A stretch of 64,000 nucleotides of DNA, from the NCBI GenBank assembly GCA_021432605.1, contig MU271145.1, forward strand, positions 2,728,001 to 2,792,000. Direction: 5' to 3'. The number at the start of each line of letters is the position of its first letter. Positions within the stretch are counted from its first letter, which is position 1. The notes beneath the pieces were generated by a model. The model did no database searches. It was not told the origin of the DNA and worked only from the letters and a program-made list of their open reading frames with translations. Origin of the DNA: Coniochaeta sp. PMI_546. Lineage: Eukaryota > Ascomycota > Sordariomycetes > Coniochaetales > Coniochaetaceae. Made by a program: the position numbers and the translations under genes. Below, piece after piece: positions 11,903-23,599 of the stretch.

Positions 11903-14356
11903 CTAATGTGATATCTCCTTGATCTTTCCGGCGGGAATTCGCAACCTGATGCCCTCGACGCCACTATCCTCACCCGCTAGCACAGACCTCTCGCTCCCCT
12001 CATGATGCTCATGCTCCCCATCCGTACTGTCATCCCCTGTCTCCGTCGCGCTCCCCTCCACCCCTTGACCTCGAAGGAGATTCCTCAAGTCGTCCTCGCT
12101 GATGATAGTCTCGATACTGCCCCTCCGCACGAACGGCCTCGTCTCGCGTCTGCCCTGCTCCACCAGCCTCTCCACCTTCAGCCGGTTCGCGACGAACTTC
12201 AGCTTCGGGAAGGCGCTCTGCTGCCCCTCGTGTATCATCCGCGCCAGTCGCGCATTGTCCGGGTCGTCCAGGATGTGGATGAAGTCCGACAGCACGCTGC
12301 GGGGCCAAATGGTGATGGTGCCGACGAACTGCTGCAGCCAGATCTGGCTCCAGTCCTGGCCCAAGGGTCGGGGAAGCAGCTCTAGATGCCGCAGGACCTT
12401 GAGCCACTTGTTCAGGTCGAGCTTGAGGTACTGCTCCGTCGCAGAGCCTAGGTACCCGCCGCGCCAGCCGCGGCCCCGGCGGTGCGTCACCGGTGAACCC
12501 ACGCTACCCCGACTAGAGAAGAAGAACAGGTTGATGTGCGGGTTGACCTGGCTCACGATGGTAAAGTTGACGTTGAAATGCATGTTTAATGCCTTGATTG
12601 GGATGTCGGTCCTCAAACTGCCGTCCTTCCACTTGTGACCGAAGGAATACGGCACCAGCTGACCCGTGCGCGTCTTCATCATGAGCACGACGGGATTCAG
12701 TATGCCCGGCACGGCCGCAGACGCCAGCACGGCGGACCAGATGACGCAGTCGGGACTGGTCAGGTAGTTGCACAGTATGGTGGGCGAGTGCGGATCGGCG
12801 GGCACACACGAGACGTTGAGTATGCGCCCCGTCCGCTCGTAGGCTTCGCGGAAGGTCATGGACCCCCGCGTCCACCAGCTGCATTGCTTGGCCCAGTCGA
12901 CCGAGTCGAAGCGAGCGCCCGTCTTCCACCAGCGTCGGAACCAGACTGTGATGGGCTCCCGACAGGCTGTTATTTTGTGCGAGAGGGCGGGCACGAGGAG
13001 CTCCTTCAGCTCGTCGTTGGTGCGGGTAGCCACCAGACCGGCTACCAGGGCGCCGCCGCTAGTGCCTGTGATGACGTCTGGTAGGAGATTTGCTTCGAGG
13101 AGTGCCTTGACCACGCCGAAGTGGTAGTAGGCGAAGGATGCTCCGCCGGACAGGCAGAGGGCCGTGCGACCGTAGTTTGCGTGTATGCTCTTGAACAGGG
13201 ACCGCTTCTCGTCCTTGGTGAGCTGCTTCGTGTTCAGCAGAAACTTGAGGCTTTTCTCAACTGCAAGCGAATATTATCAGCCATCTGTATATCATTCCCG
13301 AGAACACTTGAAAGACTTACCTTCATCCACAAAGTTCTGCACCAGGTTCTTCGTCCCGTAGTATGTCTGGCTGTACAACCTCGGATTTTCGACCCCGACG
13401 AAGTTATTCTTCACGCACGCCTCAATCAGGGCCTTCAGGTCTTCCACATCCTTGCGATCTCTGTCCTCGCCCGCACCATTCGTCACACCGAGCGTTTGCT
13501 CTACCCTCTCCGCCTTGGCCCTACACTTCCTCATCTGCTCCCACACCCGCCGCACCGTCACGCTGTCGTAATACGCAAACTCGTTCTCCTCCTTCCACCC
13601 TTCATTCCCGAGGAACTCATCCATCCGTTTCGCAGCAGCGACCCACTCCTCGTAGTTACTCGTAGCCCTCATCGCTCGGCGCAGCTTATCCCTCGTGCCC
13701 CTCCACGCGATAAAGTGCTCGTAGAGCCAGATGTACAGCCGAGTAGCCATATACGCCACTCCCAACCCCAGTATCCAGGTCCCCACGATCAGCAGAAAGG
13801 GCCATTTGAGCAAGCCGTATAGATACCCCTCCCTCGTCTCGTCTTTACTCCGCGTCCCCACCACAGCCTCGACCGTCTTCCTCGCCCTCCCGCTCCGCCG
13901 CCCCCTCTTCCTACCCTTCCCCTTCACCTTCTCATGCACGGGCGCCCAGTCGTTCGCCGCCGTGATGAACAAATTCCCACCCCCGCTGGACCTGTGCTGC
14001 GGGCCCTGAGGCCTCGGCTGGTTCGGCGCAGTCACGTCCGCCGCCGCCGCGGCGGCCTGCGCGGCCACGGTCTGCGGATCGAGGTCTTCCTCGCCTCCAT
14101 GACTGGAGGCAGGGGCTTGGGAGTTGCGTTTCGTGACGTCGAAGGAGGAGCGGCTGTGCAGACCAGTCGGACTGCCGGGGGAGGCGCCGTCTTCGGTCGC
14201 GGTCTGGATGGGGTCCGGGGCGGAGAGGGCTTGGATGAAGGCCTCGAGGTGTTCGGGGGGGAGGAAGTTGGTGTCGACGTCGGGGAGGCGGGAGTAGTCG
14301 AAGGCTTCCGGTGGGAAGCCGTAGGTCTTTGAGGGGATGTCTATTGGTTTGGACAT
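11903..14356 (-). CDS. Patatin-like triacylglycerol lipase (Tgl3/Tgl4/Tgl5 group, DUF3336-patatin)
   Basis: This is a lipid-droplet-type lipase of 797 residues that would hydrolyse triacylglycerol, possibly with acyltransferase side activity as in yeast Tgl3-5. Exons on the minus strand are 14356-13321 and 13260-11903, joined over a 60-nt intron (GTAAGT...GCAG). The N-terminal 170 residues are Ser/Pro/Gln-rich. A hydrophobic hairpin near residues 183-212 could anchor the protein on a droplet or the ER. A DUF3336-like helical part follows. The patatin core has the oxyanion motif LSGGASFAYYHFG across the region after the intron, the nucleophile elbow GTSGG (Ser about 413) and a DGS motif (Asp about 558) completing the Ser-Asp dyad. 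The C-terminal tail is acidic. It runs in the same direction as SAR1. Confidence 0.93.
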
Positions 14357-15177
14357 GATTTTTGTGGCGGAATGTCATGGATGTTTTGGTAACATGGTTT
14401 AGTAGTCAGAGTAAGGTGTGTGTTGCGGTGAGAGTTAGGCAAGGCTGTGTCGCAATGTTGTGCGGTATTGTACAGGCAAAGAGGCAATGTGAACCACGAG
14501 ACTGTTTAGACTCTACCGAGGTTCCTTGCCAGAAGTACCGTGACGCGTTGGCTGCAGGTACCAAAGTACGTTTTCCTTTTGCCGTTACTGTGCCACAGAG
14601 TGAGGTGATGTTGGTGAGCAGTTCAGACCACCGTCGCAATGACGTCGCCGGCATGTGCTCAAGTCTGTTGGGCCGTTAGCGGCGGGAAGTCCGCCCCACC
14701 CCACTGATGGAACCTTCCCGCAGAACACCTGGCGAAACCGTGGCGACTGCGCGGATGTGATGCTTCCTCGAGGTCGCCGACTACCAGAGCAGTGCTGTGA
14801 GCTTCATCTTCAACGCTTTCTCCGGTCACAACTTCGCAGCATGAACAATCGGAAGTCAGGGTCGAGCATAATATCGTAGAGGTTCATATCGTACGTAGTA
14901 GTATATTGCAGACGACCCTCCGTCTCCGAACACCAAGAGCAAAGAACAAACTTGGCACTCTGTGCAGACGGAGACAAACAATGAAAAGAAAAAAAAAACC
15001 ATCATGCAAGGGTTCAAGTTACTCCCACGACAGTGCCGTCTAAACCAGCCAAAAGCAGATACATGCACACGCTCTCCCGGCCTCCAGCTCTTCTTGTCTT
15101 CTTCCCCCTTTGAGCCCAACATGGCCGTATTACCTCCTACCACCCAGCATTCCTTTCTACCCTCTATGCTGCCGAGT
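14357..15177. other. Intergenic, lipase promoter and SAR1 3' region
   Basis: About 820 bases lie upstream of the lipase start and downstream of the SAR1 stop. An A-rich run (14983-14998) sits in the SAR1 3' side. Open frames here, on either strand, have no recognisable product and overlap SAR1 antisense. No RNA gene or repeat was seen. Confidence 0.45.
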
Positions 15178-15971
15178 TTAGACATACTGACTCAACCACC
15201 GGATGCCCTCGCCGTATCCCTGCCTCATGACAACGCTGCACATGAATACCTCGATCGGCCGGATCCCTTCGAGGGGCACCTTGCCCTTGCCGGTAGTCTG
15301 GTACAGGCCGAGTTGGTGACGCAGCTCGTCTTCCGACACTGCGTCTGGGTGGTCGATCTTGTTGCCGAGAACTACGAAAGGTACCTTGGCCAGCTCCTCC
15401 ATGGAGAGCAGCGCGTCAAGCTCGGCTTTCGCCTCGGGGAAGCGCTCGTGGTCCTTGGCGTCGACGAGGAAGACGATGCCGTTTACTTCAGGGAAGTAGT
15501 CCTTCCAGAGGCGGCGGGCTGCGATTATTTGTTAGTTTATTTCGCCCTGCTCACAGCTCTTCGAGAGGTGGTGTGTAGCGTAGCGTACCTTGCTGATGGC
15601 CACCGAGATCGAATGTCGTGAACCGCACGTTGCCAATGGCAAGCTCTTCCGATGCTTTTCGAGTCGTCAGTACCCTAAACGTAACGAACACCTATACATC
15701 TTCGTGACTCGAGCCCTCGCGGGTACTAACTGGGATGGAGTGTGGGTTGCAGAATAGCGACACGGTCATTCTTGAGCATGTGTAGCAGCGTCGTCTTTCC
15801 CGCATTGTCGAGGCCGAGGAATAGAAGCTTGGCGTGCTTGTTCAGAAGGCCAAGGTTGGAGAGAACATCGTAGACTGTATTGCGCGAGAGACGGGTCAGT
15901 ACCTAAGGCCAAGGGAATCGATGATGGTAGAGGACTTGGGAAAATGCCATACACCAGTTGATAATCCACAT
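15178..15971 (-). CDS. sar1: Small GTPase Sar1 (COPII coat assembly)
   Basis: Sar1 starts COPII vesicle budding at ER exit sites by GTP-dependent insertion of its N-terminal amphipathic helix and recruitment of Sec23/24. Four exons on the minus strand (15971-15953, 15874-15731, 15654-15589, 15518-15178) give exactly 189 residues, the usual length. The first coding exon is only 19 nt (MWIINW). Visible motifs are the Sar1 N-terminus MWIINWFYDVL, P-loop GLDNAGKTT, switch I Thr in HPTSEE, DLGGHQQ (G3, with His at the catalytic position), NKID (G4) and CSV (G5). There is no myristoylation Gly at position 2, which separates it from ARF. Introns of 78, 76 and 70 nt all keep phase. Confidence 0.97.
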
Positions 15972-16842
15972 TGTGATGTTTGATGCGCTCGCAAATACTT
16001 ATGAAAGTCGTCAGTCGTGAGCTTCGTGGCCTTGGAACTAAATCTCGCTCCTCTTTATCTGAGATGTGGTGTGGTAGATGGGAAGTCTGGAGTCGAAAGT
16101 CGTTGTGGATATGGAGTACGGCAATATCCAGGCTGGCCAGAAGAAGGTGCCATGACATTTGGCGCGTGCTTCTGAAGACCTGGGCTTTCAGGCACGAATC
16201 ACCTGACCCGCACCCATCAAATCCTTACCTTATCTGACTAACACAACTGTGCCTTAGGTACCCTTGGTACCTAAGAAAGTGGCCACGATTGCACGGTTAT
16301 GCTTCCACTCGATCGGATTGAACGCAAGACTAGAATTGTGAGGTTTGTTTCAAGGCATCATGGATTATCAAGTATATGGTGGCAGGAATTGAAAATGGTA
16401 GTCGTATAGCTCAGCAACTAGTTCGCAGTGTCTTTGCATGGATGTCGGATACTCGGTCATTCACAACTTCACTTCAGAATTGCTCTGGGAGAATGTGTTC
16501 TTGCTTGTATAAACATGCCATTCAATATGGCTTCATTGTGGTAAAACGAAGGTAAACTATATACCAAGTGGGCAAATATAGACCCAGGGGTTCCAGCTCA
16601 TCGCTAGCCAACCCCCTTCAGAAGTGAACCATTACCAAAAAAAGATAGTAAAAACGGAATAATGAAGCCAAACATGGGTATGCCTTGGCCAAGGTAATAG
16701 GAAAAAACGCCAGGATCATTTAGTCGTCATGATGCCCTTGCAATACTGGATGCCGCCCTTGTGCCTATGCCCTGAACCATGCTGGTGTCCGTACCCTTGA
16801 GCCGTTGATAATGCCTCGAGAAAAAAATGCCGCCCTTATTCA
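15972..16842. other. SAR1 promoter and 3' flank of the DUF2457-like gene
   Basis: The SAR1 side (15972-16160, read on the minus strand) is CT-rich and looks like a 5' leader. Around 16253-16276 there is a palindromic cluster of CTTAGGTACC/GGTACCTAAG motifs that recurs elsewhere in the window. The remainder is unremarkable AT-richer sequence and probably holds the 3' UTR of the gene at 16843. No gene is supported. Confidence 0.45.
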
Positions 16843-19137
16843 CTAGACAGAAAGAACAAAATTGCCCTGGCCCAACTTTCCGGCCATTGTCAATCCGACC
16901 TCTCTCATGCGTTGCGCACCCTGACCTGGTACAGGCCGTTTCGTCTGAGCCGGATTCTTCCGTGCTCTGGTGCAGTATTTCTGGTAGAACTTCTCCTTTC
17001 TCCTCTGTCTCTTCTGTTCCAATCCTTTGACTATATCGATGGCACCCCGGACGTGGTTCTCCTGAGTGATGGTGCCGGATCGACCGCGGCGGGCCTTGGC
17101 TGGTCCAAACACGGCTGGTGTCCTAGGCAGTGACTTGGTGAAGACTAGCCCAGGCCGAGATGCTAGAGGCTTGAACCCGATGCCTTGTCCAGCCAGCACG
17201 GGAGATGCAGCCGGAGACCTCGACACTTGAGGTGGCGGAGACCTGAGCTGCCTCGGTGAGTGTCCGTCGAATAGCCGGCGAGGCGACCGGCCCCTTGCCT
17301 TGGGTGCAGGCGAGTGATGGCGTTTCGGCGCCGGTGAGTGATGGCGCTTCGGAGGCGGTGAGTGATAACGCTTCGGCGAGATATTCTTGTGTCGTCGGTC
17401 CTTGCGCTCGACTCCATCAGAAACGTCCTCCATAGCACCGAACATCTGATCGTCGCTACCGTGGTGGCCGTGATTGTAGAGCTCTTCGGCTTCATCCTCA
17501 GGCTCGGAAGTGGGGAAGCTCGGGTCGATATCCTGGGGGATAGGATGGAGCTTCTCCTTTCTCCTTGCTACCATGCGCGACACGTAAGCCTCCTCCAACG
17601 GCTTGTCTTCGTCAAGAGTACCGCAGACAAAATCGGTACTGTCAGGCAACTCCGGAGTTTCAGGACGTGGCATTCGCTTGGCCCTTGTCCGGCGCTTGTT
17701 CTTGCCATATACTGAAGAGTCCGAGTGAACCTCGCCAGCGAACGATGAGCGACGACGGACGGGTGTTGCGCCAGAGAGTGACAAATGAGTAACAAGCCCG
17801 GTAGTCCAAAGATCAAGACCGTCGTCCTCCTCTTCTGACTCGGCGAAGCCAACCTCATTATCGGTGTTGTAGCCATCTGAACCGCCATCAGCATCAGAGC
17901 CGTCGGCAGAATGATCATCGTCCAACTCTTCCTGATCACGGTCTTCGTCGACATCAACTTCCTCATCCTCTTCTTCATCGTCATTGTCGCGCGCGTCCTC
18001 ATCGTCCTCATTGTCTGCTTCGTCTTCAAGCTGCTCCTCCAGCTCTTCCTCTTCCTCTACCTCCTCTCCCAGTTTCCGGATCGCGTTCTCCTTCTTTAGA
18101 GTATCGTCAATGGTTATTCTTCCACTGCCTGTCTTCTGGTCGCGCCGAATCCAATCGTCTTCTTCCATCTCGTCACTGGCAAATGCATGGAACCGGGAGC
18201 ATTCGCTCTCGAGGTCCTTGGAGTCGGCAGTGAGCCACTTTTTCGATGTGGTGCGAACCGCGACTGGGCTCTTAGATGACCGACGTAAAGCCAAGGGACG
18301 GGCGAGTCGGAACGTGGATGGAGAACGCTGCTTGACGGCGGTCGGCATTGACTCCTTCATTTGTAATGGCGTAGCAATGGGTGTCGTTGCTACTGCTTCT
18401 TCGACATGCTCCGGCGGCGTGCTCTTGGCCGGCTTAGTAGGGCAGGCGAATCGTATGCAACTGCGCCTCGGCGGTAGTTGTTCTGTCGGCTTCGAAACAG
18501 TGACACTTGGTTTTGGGACCTGAGGTCTCGCGTCCGGTTTCGGCTTTGCGGCGCAGGCGAAAGAAATACACCGTTTCTTCTCCAATGCCTGGACAGCAGG
18601 GTCTTTCTCTCCAGGCTGCCGAGCCGTTGTCTGTGCATCCGCGGCGGGCACAATAGTCTGTTTGGCTACATGGCAATTTTGGCCAAAGGGACCATCAGGT
18701 AGTCGCGGGCTCGGCGTGCTCGTGCGAGCTGGAGTTGTGATCCCAGTATCGCATGTCATGTCCGTCGTGGAGGCAAGACTGGTATTGCTTGTCATCGAAC
18801 GACGTCTGAGATTAATAACAGATGTACTCTCGGACTGGTCATCATCGGAATGGCTCTGAAGTGCCTTGGTCAACAACGACTCGTGGTGTTCGCTTCCACG
18901 GCGGAGTGAGGTGCGCCTGAATTGATCCGATGAGGGAGACATGGTGGCGTAGAGATCGGGTGGCTCATCGGTGTCTGCTGCCTCTTCTTCTATAGATGAT
19001 TCCAACTTGGCCGTATGTGATGTCCACGCCAGAACGTTTGAGGTCATGGTGTATCGGTGAGAACGGTCGTCCATTGTCGCCATATTCATGGATTGTCTTG
19101 TTGTGTTGTTGCGGTAGAATGTGAGAAGTATCGTCAA
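16843..19137 (-). CDS. Acidic, largely disordered fungal protein, DUF2457-like
   Basis: This is a single open frame of 764 residues with no intron needed. It resembles the fungal family known as DUF2457; the assignment is from memory of its acidic centre and C-terminal block and has not been searched. From N to C there are Ser/Thr-rich sequence with RRGSEHHESLLTKALQ; two similar short blocks, KKRCISFACAAKP and RRSCIRFACPTKP, about 50 residues apart; a very long Glu/Asp tract (about residues 360-420); YNTDNEVGFAESEEED; basic KRRTRAKRMPRPETPELP; tandem KRHHSPAPK-type repeats (about 590-615); and a conserved-looking C-terminus with RMREVGLTMAGK ending in FVLSV. Alternating acidic and basic low complexity suggests a nuclear or chromatin role, but that is inference. 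The start could be at M17 or M20 rather than M1. Confidence 0.8.
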   Translation of the reverse strand: MTILLTFYRNNTTRQSMNMATMDDRSHRYTMTSNVLAWTSHTAKLESSIEEEAADTDEPPDLYATMSPSSDQFRRTSLRRGSEHHESLLTKALQSHSDDDQSESTSVINLRRRSMTSNTSLASTTDMTCDTGITTPARTSTPSPRLPDGPFGQNCHVAKQTIVPAADAQTTARQPGEKDPAVQALEKKRCISFACAAKPKPDARPQVPKPSVTVSKPTEQLPPRRSCIRFACPTKPAKSTPPEHVEEAVATTPIATPLQMKESMPTAVKQRSPSTFRLARPLALRRSSKSPVAVRTTSKKWLTADSKDLESECSRFHAFASDEMEEDDWIRRDQKTGSGRITIDDTLKKENAIRKLGEEVEEEEELEEQLEDEADNEDDEDARDNDDEEEDEEVDVDEDRDQEELDDDHSADGSDADGGSDGYNTDNEVGFAESEEEDDGLDLWTTGLVTHLSLSGATPVRRRSSFAGEVHSDSSVYGKNKRRTRAKRMPRPETPELPDSTDFVCGTLDEDKPLEEAYVSRMVARRKEKLHPIPQDIDPSFPTSEPEDEAEELYNHGHHGSDDQMFGAMEDVSDGVERKDRRHKNISPKRYHSPPPKRHHSPAPKRHHSPAPKARGRSPRRLFDGHSPRQLRSPPPQVSRSPAASPVLAGQGIGFKPLASRPGLVFTKSLPRTPAVFGPAKARRGRSGTITQENHVRGAIDIVKGLEQKRQRRKEKFYQKYCTRARKNPAQTKRPVPGQGAQRMREVGLTMAGKLGQGNFVLSV

Positions 19138-22100
19138 TACAGAGATTGCGTTCTGATATAGACAGCGGGTATCCTCCCAGAGGGTGAATACAGATGCGCG
19201 AGCGTAGCCTGCACACCCGCGGTTAGGGTTGGCTGTTCGGTCGTGTCCCTAAGGACCGTATTGCTATAAGCGGAAAGCCATCGTATGTGGTTGCTAGGGC
19301 AAGAGCAAGATGCTTGTTTGAGAGAGAGGTTTTGTTTCAAGGTGAGGCCGTTGTCGGTGGCCTGGATAAGGCGAGCGGTGGATGGTTGCGTCGTTGCCGA
19401 GCCTTGTACAGCCTCAGTAGATCTGTAAGCAATATCGCGCCTCCCGCGTGGAACAAAGGATGACGTTTAACCAAGAGCGGCGCAGCGTGCGCTTTTGACA
19501 AACAGAAACGAGAAACCGATGCGCAAGCAAGCTTCCAAATGGCAGAGCCGACACAGGAAAGTGTGGCCAGCAAGAGGAAGGAAGGTGATTTCAAGTTTTT
19601 GTGCGAATGACGATGGGGGTTGTTGCGGGTTGTTATTCAGACTTGCGAGTGATTGAGAGGGGATTGAGAGGGTCCGAGTGGGACAAAGCTTTGGCTTATG
19701 CTGGGGATCGTCAAAAACGGCGGGAGGCCAAGCCAGGGCAAGCCGGCATGGGTGTCTCCATTGCGGCGGTCTGAGAGGTACGGACCTATTTTGTGGGCAC
19801 ACAGCACAGCGGCAACCAGTCGCCTTCTAGCGCTGAAATTCATAGTTTCCAGGGCAGGAAAATTTGGGTTCTTTGCGCGCCTTGCGCCATGGCAAATTTG
19901 AATCGGCGACAAAACGGACATGGAGAGGTACCGTGTGTGTTATTGCTCCATCTCGTTTGTGCACTGTGTTTTCAATGTGGATGCAGCATTCAGATACAGT
20001 GCGAGAAGACTCGACCGCTACATCTCTCGTCGGCCATTTTCGTGCTCTCTCCGGTGGCTTCACGTAATGAAAGTCAAACACCACTGTAAAGCAATTCCAC
20101 TCCCTCTTTTCATAGTGGGATTGAAGTCTCGAACCGCAAGACCGACATACCTGGTAGTCTACCTCTTCTGACGAATCCACACGAGCGGTATTTTTTCGTG
20201 CACGACGAAAAATTATCCTCTGCCTTACTCGTGAAAAGTTAGACATCCCATACACACCAAGATGACCGGGGGACAGGCGTTCCAATTTGAGTTCAAGAGT
20301 GATTTCAGTACGTTCTTTCGAGAATCAGCAAAACGGCATCGGCGGCTCGATACAGTTCGAAGGTCCCTTTGGTATCGTTGGCTACCGTGTGATCCTTGGA
20401 ATGAGCCTTCTTCTAGAAGCCACTGCACAACACCACAGCTGACGCCATCTTATGCAGCAGCAAGAAGTTCTATGCAGTAATTCGTCCCTTGCTGGTCAGC
20501 CAATTAGTGGAAGGTGTCTGAAGGAACTGGAATGTCCACTATAGCGACGTAGTCAACGTTGCGGTTGCTGCGGTTTTTGTTCCGACCCTGCATGATGGAT
20601 GCAAAGGGACGTGCATTTCACTAGTGTACACGTGTGTACATGTCCTGCATGTGTACTGTGGTACGTACTGCTTTCTTGGTTTCGCGCTCAAAACTGATCC
20701 CGGAATGTCCCTATCGTGATAAATCGGAAGCGAACCGGACATTCGGGGTCTGATCAGCACTGACATCAAAGATTGGAAATCTGGAAACAAGGAAACCTCA
20801 AACATGCGGTGGCCTGACGTTCCGTCCTACCGCACAAATGGAGAGAGCCACTTGCAATTACACCCGTGGACGTGTACTAGCACCTCGACGTCGGCGCATA
20901 CGTGTAGTTCTAACAAGAAGTTTATTGGGACTGTGATATTGATGGGTTAGGTATCCTTCAGCTCAGAGCACCAGCAGGCCACTCACATAAACACGTATCT
21001 GTCGTACTCCATCCACTTTTAAGCTGGACTGCCACGTCCCTGGCCAGTGGGAGTCTCTGAGATGGTCAAGTATGTATATCTGCAGACCTTCGGATCACAC
21101 GTGTAGTCTTTCTAAAGTGGCAGACCTGGTGACCCAAAGACTGGATGTGAAGATGCTTAGTGTTGGTCTCCTGTTTTACGAAACGACCTGTCATATTGAG
21201 AACAGCTGGAAATCGCGTGAGCCAAACAGCTCCTCGAGTTCCCGGCAGTCATCGTCGAAGCGAGTTGCTCATGTCTATTTTACACAGTACTGTACGTGGA
21301 CGAAACGTTTTGGACTTTCACAAGCTATCGGTTGTCGCAAACTGTAACCTACTAGACTAGGCCCCGCATTCAAGATGAACATGGATTGCTTGAAACATCA
21401 ACGACCCCGCATCCTCTAGCTGTTCATCCCGCAGGTTGCCAATCGCAATAGCGCAGATCATACTCGCGGTCGTATGGCGGATTGGATTGAAATGCCAGCA
21501 TGCCAGCAGACTGACTGCGGAAGTGGCGCGTATCCTTAATTACACGGTTGACACGAGTGTTACAACGCCTTTTGCTTGGATATCAATCCGGATGTTGTGA
21601 CCACGAGGTCTACTGTGTAGAGGTGCACTAACTCCAAGTTGGCTGTCGCCTGCATCTGGCGGTCAACAATCATCAGCCCCTCCTCGTGCTTCCTTTTCGG
21701 CCCATCTTTGGATCTGATGTTGAGAGTGGCACTTGGCGGTGAGATTCGTTGAGAGCTTCATCTCCACTACCATATCCAGAGCCCGCATCAGTCTGAAAAT
21801 AAGCTATATCTTACTGTGTAGTTGACCATTTGATGTTTCCGAGGTACTACGTGTCACATGCGGGTGGCATTTTGGCCGGTTATATTGAGCTGCCAAGTGC
21901 TGCAGCTACCTACTGCTTGTTCAACTGTGGTCCACAAGATTGCAGCCATGTGGGAGGGACGCCATCACCTGTCGTCACGCACTCTCGTGTGTTCCATGTT
22001 CGGGTCTGGCGGCACGGGGCAAACTGGAAACGTCCCACGAACGTGGCCGCGTTTCATGAAACTGATTCCCCCATCGGAGATTGCCAAGAATAAAAGCAAG

Positions 22101-22508
22101 CCTGAAGAGTCAACCAGGTCGGCCTCGAGGATGGGGGTGGCGGTTGGCCACCACCTTGGCCACCTTACCTTTCGGTGCCAATGGTGCTCACATGATGAGC
22201 GCTGTGGCTTCCCCTTGCGGTCGAAGGTAGTGCTGGCACTTGTTGATCAGGGACTGATCGTCAAGGGCCACGCACATCGCTTTTGGAAAGCGACGTCGGG
22301 ATTTGTCGAGAATGCCATTCTACTTGTCAAGTGTGTACATCAGAAACCCATCTACAAGTTGTGGACGTAACAGCTTGGAGTTATTGCCGCTGCTAAGCCC
22401 TTGCTCGAGAGCTCTACCGAGTGTAACAGATCCGAGTTCGTGGCTCCATATTCGCTGCCGTATTGACTATCCTCAAACATAGTAGAGCTCAGTGATCATG
22501 GACCATCT
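19138..22508. other. Gene-poor stretch with ACGTGTAG motifs
   Basis: About 3.4 kb without a supported gene. The first 600 bases are the likely promoter and leader of the acidic-protein gene. A short frame at 20262 starts well (MTGGQAFQFEFKSDFS, followed by a GTACGT donor-like site) but I find no second exon. ACGTG-containing motifs recur (about 20629, 20873, 20900, 21100, 21287, 21850), several as CACGTGTAG or TACGTGTAG. No TIR, LTR or coding remnant could be recognised by eye. Confidence 0.4.
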
Positions 22509-23203
22509 TCAACAGATAACAGCGTAGCAATAATGATGTAACATACAGGATATGTTTTCAGTCTTTCTCATCTTGTTGAACAAGAGTATCAGGATTACGG
22601 CCATGTATAACGTTATTACCAAGGCTGCTCCTTGAGGAGATCGACAGAGTTGTTCAATCACCTCTTCAGTCGGCGCGGGAAGACGCGGCTCTTCACTCTG
22701 AAATACTCCCGTAACGACTGTGATCTCGGGATACCGGAATGCCCTCCCACCGCCAGGTACACTCGTGACAGTTCTTGCATATGCGTACTCACCCATCCGT
22801 GCCTTCGAAGATTGTTGAACACATTGGGATCGGAATCCGAATGCACATCCAAGTCAGAGTCGGCACAGATGATGATCTCACGGACCATGGAATAGGCTTG
22901 GGGAAGTGAGTGTCCAGTAAACCAGTCCTCCTTATGCCACAGTATAATTCCGACCAAAAGCTTCACACACGCTGTCGCTCTCAGGAGTAGGGAAAAGGAC
23001 GGCACCAATGTCAGCAGTGTAGAGGCAGCGCGTACCCTTTTCAGACATCGGGGTTTCTCTTCCTCATGAGTGCATGGCCGGCGCCGAGGAGCCGCCAGGA
23101 TCCTCGGCCAGGAGTAATGTTCCCAGAAAACGAGGCGTTCTAAAAGTATGCTGAGCCGCAGCAAGGCTGGCAAGTTGGAAAACTGCATTGCACATGTTCG
23201 CAC
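22509..23203 (-). CDS. Doubtful small membrane protein gene
   Basis: I do not recognise this one. On the minus strand a frame from 23203 gives about 137 residues with a hydrophobic stretch (LLLRATACVKLLVGIILW) and acidic DSDLDVHSDSDPN. It then reaches a consensus donor GTGAGT at 22792. Acceptor choice decides the end. One site at 22718 keeps the same frame and stops at 22658. Another near 22726 leads into a frame with a clear membrane segment (ALVITLYMAVILILLF) ending at 22509. Codon use is unremarkable and no family is evident. It may be an orphan gene, a decayed gene or chance. Confidence 0.25.
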
Positions 23204-23599
23204 GAGACTTCCACCTTAGCTTATGCTAGTTGAAGAAGCAGTCAACGAACCTGGAGTACTTTGACGATGTTGGATTGAAAGAGCTAGCCAACGACTGACA
23301 CAAGACGAGGCACCTCGTGCTAGCTATTATCAGCGTAGCCAAATGTGCCTTGCCGGTTCACGGCGGGCTCATCTCACAGTAGAGAAGTCCCAAGTAAAAT
23401 ATATCTCTTTAGCAGGGTAGTGCATAGTGATGAGGTTGATCGAGTAGCTTTGCGGTTTCCCTGCCCCAATTTCGAAGCCGAATAAGCGACCCATGATTCA
23501 GAAGAAAAGGATGGTTCTTCTCGTCTGACACTCTCCGTTACTTCTTACCGCCATACGCAGTACTTAAAGAATGGCGTACCTTGATTACTTTCACAGCTC

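Noticed and set aside
14962-15621. 219-codon plus-strand frame
   Set aside because: Antisense shadow of SAR1 exons; no independent domain.
20110-20170. Minus-strand B-box-like GCGGTTCGAGAC
   Set aside because: The cloverleaf arms upstream do not pair and no convincing A box is present.
20262-20480. Short frame starting MTGGQAFQFEF with a donor-like site
   Set aside because: Attractive start, but no second exon or domain could be found.
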